Of a DNA stretch of 64,000 nucleotides, positions 34,378 through 44,200 are shown in pieces. Source of the DNA: Diplocarpon mali (Eukaryota > Ascomycota > Leotiomycetes > Helotiales > Drepanopezizaceae); assembly GCA_024741835.1 (NCBI GenBank), contig JAENRP010000086.1, positions 1 to 64,000 of the forward strand, in the 5' to 3' direction. The notes under the pieces were generated by a model. That model had not been told where the DNA came from, did not search any database, and saw nothing but the letters and a program-made list of their open reading frames with translations. A program made the position numbers and the translations under genes. Each line of letters begins with the position of its first letter. Position 1 is the stretch's first letter.

Positions 34378-36363
34378 CTATTGGAATGGACGAACGTGAG
34401 AATGTGTTCCCATGGCGCCCATGGGACCACACGACATGTTTGGTGTAACTGGGCTTGGTAGTCGAGGGAAGAGGGCAACAAGTCTTCTTCCAATACTCGT
34501 CTCCAACTCTGTACCGTCTCGCGCAATTTTGACCTCCCTGTTCGCATTCCACGGATTTCGAAGTCCCCTCGTTCTGTAAAATGGAAGGCGGGTCGTAGAG
34601 AGCCATTCAAGCTGGAATGGCTTGCCCCATGCTTTCGAAGACGCCCTAAAATCACGGTCCTCGTCGCTTCGGTCACTCTGGCTTTCATTTTCTTCCCCCA
34701 CCCCATCCATCTCGTCTTTTTCAACCTCCCAGAATATGGTCCCTCGAGCAGAGTCGTCAATGATCCGTCCTTTCGGAGCGAATTCGGATGCGGGAGTCGA
34801 AATTGCCTTCGGGAGTTCTGACTCTCCTGATATATGAGCTTTTGGTGCAAACTCGATAGCTGCTGCTGGGTCGTCGTTGATTTGAGAACTCATTTTGGCG
34901 TAACCGAAATATTCACCAGATTTGTTTGCGGAGAAGACCAAGTAAACATTGTCCACGGCCTGTACAAGCTTGTCAGTCAGCACACAGAAGTACATGGTTT
35001 ACGTACCTGATATGCCTTGTTGAGTGCCTGTTCATTGTGGGATTGCGTTGCCCATATCCCGTTTCGCACACTCAACTCCAAGTCTTCGACGGTAAGACTT
35101 TTCAGAATGAAGTATTTGTCCTTGGGTAGTCCTGTGCCGTCAACCTCAGTAGGCGCACCTTCTGCGTCTCCGTTTACCTCTTTAGGCTTCGTATCGCTGT
35201 CCAGAGTGCTACGAGCCTCCCTAAGGCCTGGTGGCGGAGAAAGAGCAGCTGGACCTGCTGGGGCAACAACCCCGTTCGCAGTTCCAACAGATTTCCTTCG
35301 CAGTCGACTCACTAGTCTGACAGTTTGGAATCTTGAGTCGTGTATTTTCACTTGTGCAGCAGAGCAGGTAGTTTCGTCCTGAAAATTTGCGAACGCGCAG
35401 TTGCTCTTCGAGATAAGGAACAAAGACTGCAGGCCCGGGGCCTCTTTACAGACATGGCACACAAGAGTCATCAGGTCCGTCTGTAGAGGTAGATTTCCTA
35501 TCCAAACAGCATGTCCTGCAAAATCATCAGCTAAGAGCTTGACTGAGATCACACGTCAATAACACCCACCACTCTGACGGGGCTTCCGTGGTGGGCCTCT
35601 GACAACGGAAGAGGAAATGATAGAGCCTGTAGTTGCAATATTTATTAGCTAAATTCATGCGTGTAAAACCCAGCTCTTGGGAAGTAGGTGCTGATGCTTG
35701 TCACTAACTGGTACTGCTAGGTCTTCCTGGCGTTCCAGTGGACAACGCACCATCGAAACATGCTTTACCACGGTGCTGATATGAGAGTCGACCATCTTCA
35801 AGAGTTCCAGTCCTTACGCCGTATGGCCCAGGTGCGCAAGGCCCAGGTAATATTGGACCAAGCTGCCCAGGATGTACCAAGAAAGTATAGCCCATTTGCT
35901 GTCCTGAATAAGCTTGATTATGGTAATACGCATTTCCACCACCTATATTCGAGTAACCATCATGCTGCTGTATAGTATTTCCAAGTGCGTAACTTTCGGG
36001 GTATTGAATCTGGTACCCCAAGCAATGTTGCATATGCGCGAGAGGCCGACTCATCGCTGACGGCCCGGAGAATCGTGGAGAACTTGGGAATTGGTGCATG
36101 AGCGGAGTTGGCAATGGCCCCAACGGATTCCTTTGGTTAGAAATACTGTTGTAATTCTGGTACGTAGAATCGGGAAGCGAAGTTGCGAGTGAGGCCAAAG
36201 AGAACAGGTTGGGCGAAAACTGTGCGTTGCTCTGCGAGTGAGAGCCCCTCGGAAATTCTTTTGCCCCTTCATTGTCACCGTCGTGACTTGAAAGTGTTTG
36301 TATTTGTCCTCGTGAGCTATGAACAAAATCGCCGGGAGGCGATCGGTTAGGGATGTCGCTCAT
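34378..36363 (-). CDS. RRM-YTH RNA-binding protein (probable m6A reader)
   Basis: Four exons on the minus strand (36363-35715, 35626-35570, 35515-35007, 34959-34378) join in frame into 598 residues. The first ~215 residues are Gly/Pro/Tyr/Gln-rich and probably disordered. An RRM (about 237-310) begins HAVWIGNLPLQTD and has an RNP1-like NCAFANFQD. The YTH domain (about 367-560) has KYFILKSLTVEDLELS, GIWATQSHNEQALNKAYQ, VYLVFSANKSGEYFGYAKM and WGKPFQLEW with LPFYRTRGLRNPWN; tryptophans expected for the m6A-binding cage are present (IWATQ, AWGKPF). About 70 acidic residues are inserted inside the YTH fold. An upstream in-frame Met (36417) exists; MSDIPN at 36363 is preferred. Such readers control mRNA decay or meiotic transcripts in fungi; the target here is unknown. 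Confidence 0.88.
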
Positions 36364-39060
36364 GAATCCTTCGAGTAGTATCTGAAGCTGTCCCCAAAAC
36401 TGTGTCACACACAACACGATGTTAGAACAATGCTTCGTTCCAACACACGAGATGGCTCAATGGATGACGTTCTGCGATAGAAGTCAAGGAAAAGCCTCCG
36501 AGAAGACTCGAATCTACCATGACATTTATAGAAGATTGATAACGATATGAGAGGCGTCTGACCTCTCAGAATTTTTATTAAGGATTTGGTACCAGCTGCG
36601 ACAAGCTACGGATAGCTCAGATAACAATGTGAGGTGGAAAGTATTTGAAAATAAACTTTGTGATCCCGGATGCAAGGTCGAGTCACTTCGTGTTTTCCGG
36701 GAAAAGTTTGTGGTTGTTGTTGTTGAACGGGGCGGGGGGGAGGGGGGGGCAAGGGCATTAAAGTATGTCAAAACCTGTGCCCTGTGGATGAGGGAAGGGG
36801 AAGCAGTATCGATTTGAAGTGCAGGTGGTATCAAATTTTTGAAATTTTTAGGAGATCTAGTTCAGGATAGGGTCTGTCAGTGCCAGATCTCTCGGTATGC
36901 CTCTGATCAGAGGGCAGCTGCACTCCATAATTGGACACCCACTGGTGATAGTATATAGGATCAAGTTCAGAAATGGAGAAGAGTGAACAGATGAGCAGGG
37001 ACTTGTGCGGAAGTGAAGTTGGACTATATGAACCAGGTGTAGACAAGAGGTACCGAGACACAACCACCTGAACAGTGTGGCCAAGTGGTCCTCAGGAGAC
37101 GGTAGAAATTGGCAGGCCCGAAATGTCTGTTCTGGAGACGGACTCTGCTCTTCTTCTTGCGAAATGCGATGTGCGCTATTGATCGCCAGGCACTGAGCGA
37201 GTATCCGTACGCGTACAACGGCACAGGCGGACAGACGGACAGGTGGTTCGATGAGGCGAAGTCTGAGCCTGACTGAGCGTGGGACTAAAGTAGTACCCAA
37301 GAGGCAGAAGCCAATCCATGGGAGAGATTTTCTTGCGCAAGTCGTGAGGTTAACTCCGACCATTGCATACATACATAGTAGTATAGCAGCATAACGGGAA
37401 GCGAGATCAGCCACAGATATGGAGACGGGTGGCCCACGCACTACAGCGTACATTACTGCACAGTACTACTGTGCATGTATTTAATACAGTACAGCACTAG
37501 CGTGGCTACCATCAACCCAGGTCCAGGCTGGAGCAGGCGGCTTTCGTGACCCACAGAGATGGGAATATGGCCAGGGCAAGGCCTTGCAGAGCATGACACT
37601 GGCCATTGGCACAGATGGCCTGGTCCGGCAGGGCTTGTTATTGGGAGATATGAAAATTTGAAGCAGGCATCGGGCTGCAGGGCGTGGTATCCAGGATGCT
37701 CTTGACCGCACTCTGTACTCTGTACGGCATGCATGCTGTTTGTGCTGTCCTGCTGCAGTGCAGTGCAGTGCTGTACTTGTGTGTTGTGCTGTGTGCTGCT
37801 GTGTGCTGCTGGTGGCGGTTCTCCTCTGGTCTGTCGGATATGCCAATCGTTAAAGCAGCAGCCGGGATGGGGATGGGATTTCAGATACCCATGGAATCCA
37901 GCACACAGTACGGTGTGAGGAGAGGAGCATGGTCTGCTGCCAATCAACTCACATCCCCACCCTGTCCCGTGGCATCCCATCCCATTTTATTATCCCATTC
38001 CCATTCCCATTCCCATTCCCCTTCGCAGCTCAATCCATGCCGTGCCGTGCTCGAGCCATGTTATCCGGCCACAGCACTGTGTACTGTTACTGCAGAAGAC
38101 TGGACTGGTGAGGTGATTGGGCGGCGGTACCGACGGGTGCGATCTCGAGACAACCGCGGAGAAGACCTGCCCAGCACAGTACTGCGAAAGCCGTCTCGCT
38201 GTACCGTCCGAAGAGACGAGGTGCTCAATGTGTTGAGAGGTGGTCTGGAAGGGTCCGGGTGGCGAAAGGAGTTTGTCGAGTGCATTGAGGGTGCATTTTG
38301 TAATGGGGAAGTGATAGAGTTTGTGGTAAGGTACAGAACCTGAGGTGGATAAGGGTTACAGGGGTGAAGCATCAAGCGAGGTCTCGCCACACGTTTGTTT
38401 GCGGGGCGGGGGGTTTTTTTTTGGCGGTTTCTTTGCGACCAAGGTGGCAAAAGCTCATCCAGGACCTTCGCCTGGACTCCCTCTTCTCTATACGTCCGCT
38501 TATGGTATTGGTACATGGTAACTTGGTTACTGGTCTCCTTGGTCTACTCGCTGCCTTCGACCGTGGAGTACAGTGGCGCTGCTGCTCGCGTGCAGTGTGG
38601 AATACTTTGTATACGATACGGAGAACGAACCAAGGAGACGATGGGAGGAGGGGACCAAGAAGGACCTTACCTCAGCATGTTTTGTTTCCCTCCCAGTGCA
38701 ACACTCGCTGAAATCGGGCGGCTCGAGGTAGCGACGAGATGCGGCGTGCTGTGGAGATTTCTCGTGCTACTTCCTAGCATGACAGTTGACGCGCCGTGCT
38801 CGAAGGGATCGTGAAGGAATCGAGGCCTTTCTCGAGCGCATATTTCACACATGTCTAGTGGTGGTCGAAAAGGCCGTGTCATGTGACTCTCCTACAGTAC
38901 TCTGTACGATGAAGACAGATACAGCACGGTGCAAGCAGGATACCTGAGCCAGTCCGAGAGTCAATGTCGTGGAGACTCTAATCAGATCAATGACGTCACG
39001 GTCTGTGGCTGAGCTGAGCGGAGGCTGAGCAGAGGCCCCGTGACTCGCTAAAGCAATGGA
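36364..39060. other. Gene-free, low-complexity region rich in ACAGTAC words
   Basis: No protein family is recognisable. A 219-codon frame at 37684-38343 is built of Cys/Val and Ser/His runs and overlaps simple repeats, so I do not call it. The stretch holds G-rich tracts (36729-36752), TGTGCTGC-type repeats (37740-37812), a CCCATT hexamer array (37994-38020), a perfect 19-bp palindrome (37457-37475) and many ACAGTAC/GTACTGT words. It may contain the far-upstream region of the YTH gene. Confidence 0.5.
37994..38020. repeat. (CCCATT)n microsatellite
   Basis: More than four perfect copies of the hexamer CCCATT lie in tandem. Confidence 0.9.
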
Positions 39061-40680
39061 AGATACTTAATAGGTACTCTGTGCCCACCTCATGGTAAGG
39101 TAACAATAATAGCACAGTACTAATCCGTAAAATAGGGGTTCACGCCAAGCCCGTTCCAATCCGCCACCCTCGAACTTCGGGAAAAGCTTCTTCTTATTGA
39201 TCAACACCATGATTCTTTCTGCGCGTCCTTGTCCGATTTCTGGGCATTGATAATCAATTACAAGGTCTTGCCACTTCTTCACCACTTCTTCACCACGGAA
39301 TGGCCCTTTGCGAAAGCCGCCTGCTATGGTAGTCAACCATAGCTGTTGGTGAGATCTGGCTGTTATCAAGGCAAGGTCTTGACACATCTTGCCACTGGGT
39401 AGACCCCTCCTATCCCTCTCTGCAAAGTACCTACCATGGGTATACATGCCTCGTAGTAGTCAAATGTCTGCCTGAGCTAAACTATATCAGCCTATGTCAA
39501 AATGCCCGTTGGGTGAGTGCCTTATCTATTTATCGTTAGTCTGGTAAACAGAGCTGGTTTATAATCATAGCTACCTACCCGCTACGTACGCAGAACGCCT
39601 TTTCCCCTGGTTTGAGAGTATTTGGCTTTCTAACTATTAGGGCCTTATCGCTTGGCGGCTTGGCTTCGGGGCCTGTTTAGTTTTCAGTCATTCAACAGCC
39701 TATTCATGTGGTTTTTGCGGCTTACTAAAACCCCATTTAGACGATCCCAATTTTGCTGGTTCTAATTTTCCGGCTTGTCATTTTCTGGGTTGACAAGACT
39801 TGAAAACGGACTATATTCGGCTTTTGAAAACAGACTGTAATAAGTCTTCACTGTTATCAGAAGTGCTAATTAATTGAGTCCTTTTACCGTATTCGAAATC
39901 CCCGTTTCAAAAGGCCCAAGGTATCAAGTACTCCTACACCGGGTTGAAAGATTGACTCATTCTCGTCTTGCGAGGGACATATCTTCAGAGGCTTCGCATC
40001 TCCCATATGTCCTGCCAGACCAAGGAGCATGCTGCGCCCTCCTTGGCCACCTCCACATGCCCGCTGATTTGCCCGATCAACAATCCAGCTCGCTTACTAC
40101 CGGCAATCCACAGGAAACTTTTTCTATCGCCATGCCTCTCGCTCCGGACTGCTTCCCCTGCTATTACCATCCCCTATTAGATGCAGCACCTCAAAAAAAT
40201 GATTTTGCCACTGCCTGCTGCTCTAGATCTTGTCAGTGGCAAAAGCCGTTCGCGGCCACGTAGGTGTCTAGACTCAATGAGTGGTAGGAGCTCGTAGGCA
40301 CTGGTCAATATGCAGTCATTTAGGTTTGGACTGCCTCTTTGTTGATAAGATAGGAATCTTTGCTGATGTTCAAATCCGTTTAGATCAAGAGATGACTAAA
40401 TAGCCTTGCTGCCACGTGGAAATGCCTTTGATGACTTGTTAAGGCCATGATGGTCAAATTCGTTGTAGTCAAAGAAGAGTGCTCAATGTCGATGGGCGAA
40501 CCCTGGTCAGTACATTTTTTGATATTCAAGGGTCCTATAGTCAATCACAAGATATCAGATGAAATGTCCTGGGAATCTTTGTAAGTCGCACTTGTTGATT
40601 CGTATCTTCTCACTACCTTCTCCTTTGTATACACAGTCACTATCTATATTTGCTCATTACTTGGCAAAATCCGAGAACGC
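39061..40680. other. Gene-free stretch
   Basis: Frames of 126 codons at 39067-39447 (-) and 129 codons at 39874-40263 (+) match nothing I recognise. The word AAGGTCTTGCCACTTC and its variants recur between about 39260 and 39400. The stretch could be decayed gene or repeat material. Confidence 0.4.
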
Positions 40681-40685
40681 AGGTA

Positions 40686-40799
40686 CTTCGTCGTAGGCCA
40701 AACAAACACTACGTGAAAGTATAATGTGACCTTGCAACCCCATGCCAAAACCTTCTTGCAAATGACGCCAATGTGGTGTTTGTTTGGCCTGTGACGAAG
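40686..40799. mobile_element. Miniature inverted-repeat element (MITE), Tc1/mariner-like
   Basis: The 114-bp sequence begins CTTCGTCGTAGGCCAAACAA and ends with the near-complement TTGTTTGGCCTGTGACGAAG, giving terminal inverted repeats of about 29 bp with four mismatches. The dinucleotide TA flanks both ends (40684-40685 and 40800-40801), as expected for Tc1/mariner-type insertion. There is no coding capacity. I cannot tell which transposase would move it. Confidence 0.75.
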
Positions 40800-40801
40800 T
40801 A

Positions 40802-43120
40802 ACTTAATGATGCCCTACGTCTCTTACCTACCCCTGGCAATGCTTGATGGTAGCTTTTACCAGGCGACGTCGATTCCGATGATTTACGAGGTGATTTAGA
40901 GCCGGAGCGCTTATCTTCCTGTTACAGACCTGCGCAACGGTGCTACACAGCATAGTATCGTCCCCGGCAGCCGTCAACAAAACTCGGTCTAGCTGCGGTG
41001 CTCTATAAGCTCACTCCTGGCAAAGACGCCATATCTTTCTGCATAAGCTCCGCTGAGCCTTGGACATGATTACTGGCTTATCAAGTTGTCATCGGGTGGA
41101 TAATATCGCACCTCCCATAGTATCATTCTGCGTACACGGCTTCCTATCCTGAATACAAGTTAAGTGCTTGTATACTACTTACACCCCCGAGCATTAACAA
41201 ATGTCGTCAACTGATGAGGCTCTATTAGGAGATAGATTCTATGGAACTGGCATTGCTACTGCATTACAGGTGTAGCTTAAGTGCCATGTCTCTTCTTCAC
41301 AGAGGCTATCCAGTCTCCGTCATCATTCAACTTTAACACCTAACCAAAATAGACTTCGTTCATTATTACCAACCAGGATTTGGCTGCCCAGGGATACGTC
41401 TGCCCTGACTCTCCAAACTGGCCTAACAAGCAGGGGGCTTTTGCTCTCTAATCCAGACTCTAGGATCTCCAATATAGTCATGCCTACAGGCCGTAAGTGT
41501 CTTCTGAGGATTCTAAGCTCGTGATTAAGACAAGACTCAAAGATGCCTTTTGTGATCAGCCAAAAGCTTGAAATGCCAGTAATAATAATAGCCAGAAAAG
41601 TGTTACACAATAGGGTGTTTTGCACCGCGCAACTCCGATCTAGTTCAGATCTTCGAATCAGTATTAGAGACTGGTTATAGAATGGAGGTGCTTCTTTTAC
41701 AACGCAAATGCGACTCCGGGCGTGGAGATGTATCAGTACAAGCTTATTTACTCCGGATACAGGCTCAACTGGCCAAAGTGCTCTCATTCCTGCCTGTCAT
41801 TGAGCATTACGCCTCGTTATGCAGTGTAAAATGACCGAGGGGAACGCAGAGCCGTGGGCATCCCCATGTCAGAGCTCCCTATAAGATATCAAATCTCGTT
41901 ATAAATGAGAGCATTAGAACAATCGCTGACGATATCGCAACGGATGAGAAGTATCAAATATGGAATGTCGCTACTGCCCGCCCCGGGTCATCATCTAAGC
42001 CCGAAAGGCTCTTCATGGGCCCTGAGTTCCGCTGCACCGACAACACCATTGTCGATGCACGGCGCCATTTCTATCTAGTCCCTGCCTCAATAGATAGCAG
42101 GTTATTCTTCCGGCTGCTGGGAAACCCTTCCTCCCATCACTTTACCTTACAGACTGCTGCCTCTAAAGTGATGCCAGGCGAACAAAAACATGGTGACTCC
42201 ACCATCCATTGGCAGAACAGCTATGCGTAACAGTGGACTCGTTAGCATGAAATCACTGGCCAAAGGGTTTCCCGAACTTCAATCCAGGACCCCTAGCCAA
42301 GCTGCACGCATTCCAACCAGCATACGAGCACCCACCAATATTCTGCACCAGGAAACATCTCGTGCAACTGGCAATCCAATAGCAGCTCCATATCTCTCCA
42401 AGCGACACAGGCTAGGCTGTCTTCGGGGGTGGCAATGGTTCTGGAACTATTCTCTCTATTTCTCGGATGCCGATATGACAGATTTTAGGATGTGCAGCAA
42501 GATGTCACTCTGCGCTGAATCGTATCACAGGAGATGTGTGGTCTCGCAGCTGTGCTACCGCATTGCCCTTCAACAGCTACCGCTATGGCTGCGTGGCTGT
42601 CGGCGAGAGTTGCATGCGCTTCTGATCCCTGAATGATAGATTTGAGACTCTTATTTTTCGTTCTGGTCGCTGACAGTACAAGCTGCCTCACTGCGGGACG
42701 AAGCTAATAGCGTGATCTTCAATGTCAATAGACATTTACCGATTTTGGCTCATTCGAAGGAACGCTTTTGTATGTGCCGGTAGATGGAGAGCCGGTGTAG
42801 TTGATTATGTATGTCAGATCTGCTTACCATTGCTTCTAGCTACATTCTAAGGACCTCCTCGTTTTTCTGAGCATTAGTGACTAGCTTCTTTGGTGGCATG
42901 CTGGAAACGCGACAAAATTCCCCGGCTGCTCTGCACACAGACAGCCAGCATACGCTTGCAGAATTTCAGGGCACTAATACTCCAAGTCAGTTGCGAGGTA
43001 GTGCTAAGTCACAGCCAGTCGTCCCCCCATGCTCAGGGCCCTCACTCAAGCGACATACTCGAATTCCATGCTAGTAGTACAACCAACCAGAAGCGCCATG
43101 CCATGCCTGAACCCGCACCT
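40802..43120. other. Gene-free stretch, possibly decayed coding sequence
   Basis: Frames at 41323-41787 (-) and 42190-42636 (+) have no recognisable domain. Composition is near that of the genes, not AT-rich, so RIP has not obviously acted. Nothing firm can be annotated. Confidence 0.4.
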
Positions 43121-43968
43121 CTAATCCTTCTTGAGCGGCTTGTAAATCTCCTCGATCCCGGCCTTCGTGACAATCAACATCTGCAGACCATCACCGACCT
43201 CAATATGTCTCTCCACTGCACTGTCAAACGCATCTTTAACCAAGTCTTCCACTTCGCTCCTCTTCAACGGCGTCTTCTCTCTCTCCTGTAAAGCATGACC
43301 GACCCCACTCTCTGGGATGTATTGATTCTTGAAGTTGACTTGATTGTCCAAGAATGGCATGATCAAGCTGGCAGCCGCACCCGCCGCTCTGCACTGTTCC
43401 CGCTCGTAGCTGCCTACGGGATCATACGAGTAGACCGCACCCTTTCCCTCCTCATCCAGTCCACCCAGAATAGCCGTGACATAGTAGGGAAAGAAGCGCT
43501 TGCCGTACAGTATCGTAGATAAGCGCTGGGCGCAAGCCTTGACGCTCATCGGCTTTCCGTGTTGGTATCTGTACATCTTCACAATTGCATCCAGGCGCTC
43601 CTTGAGGGCTTCTCCATCTGCAGCGAATCCGACTACCGAGAGGACCAGCGTGGCATCATCCTGCGAGGAGGTCGTGCCGCCGATCTTGAAGACTTTCGGT
43701 GCGTAGCGGCTGTTGATATTATAGCCGGATGTCGAGCGGGTATCGCCTGCCATGATGGTGAAGTCTGCGCCGGAGATCGCGAGCGTGGAGCCACCATTGT
43801 CGGTGTATCTTCATAGCAAGTCAGCAAGTTTTTGATGGTAGATAAATTAATTGAGCCATACGGGTAGAAGCCGTGCTGTTTGTTACCACCAGCTGCGGTT
43901 GCTGGAGCTTGGTTGAATGAATAATTTGGACCGTTCATTAAGGGATTTTGGCTGAACATTGCAGACAT
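43121..43968 (-). CDS. PRE7: 20S proteasome subunit beta-6 (Pre7-type)
   Basis: Two exons on the minus strand, 43968-43862 and 43808-43121, joined over a 53-nt intron give 264 residues. A short Asn/Gln-rich leader precedes FYPYTDNGGSTLAISGADF, the start of the mature beta-6 fold. YNINSRYAPKVFKIG, KRFFPYYVTAILGGLDEEG, VYSYDPVGSYEREQCRAAG and the lysine-rich C terminus follow. This subunit is non-catalytic and sits next to beta-7 (Pre4), whose gene is 20 kb away in this window. The gene is head-to-head with STT4 over 232 bp. Confidence 0.95.
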
Positions 43969-44200
43969 CTTCGTTTCTGTTTCTAGAAGCCGAGATGTAA
44001 AGTTCAAGAAAGTTGTGTGAGATCCGTGGTCGGAAATGCTTGGAGTTTGAAGCACTTGGAGCACAAGGATGCTGTAGTTCACGCGTCCCCGACTGCCTCA
44101 ACTCCAGCCTTAGCGTCAAATTTTGACAGGGGTAGCTCTTAATGCCTAGCACGTTCAGTGAAAGAGGAGCGTAGGACCGACGAAATAGTGAGGATTAGCC
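43969..44200. promoter_or_regulatory. Bidirectional promoter between PRE7 and STT4
   Basis: The 232 bp between the two ATGs serves both genes. I looked for the yeast Rpn4 site GGTGGCAAA and did not see it; no other site is confident. Confidence 0.5.

Noticed and set aside
37684..38343. 219-codon open frame on the plus strand
   Set aside because: Its content follows TGTGCTGC and CCCATT simple repeats, giving Cys/Val and Ser/His runs, and other frames in the same interval are also open. No domain is seen.
39067..39447. 126-codon minus-strand frame
   Set aside because: Partly built of a locally repeated word (CAAGGTCTTGCCAC variants); no recognisable domain, so not called as a gene.
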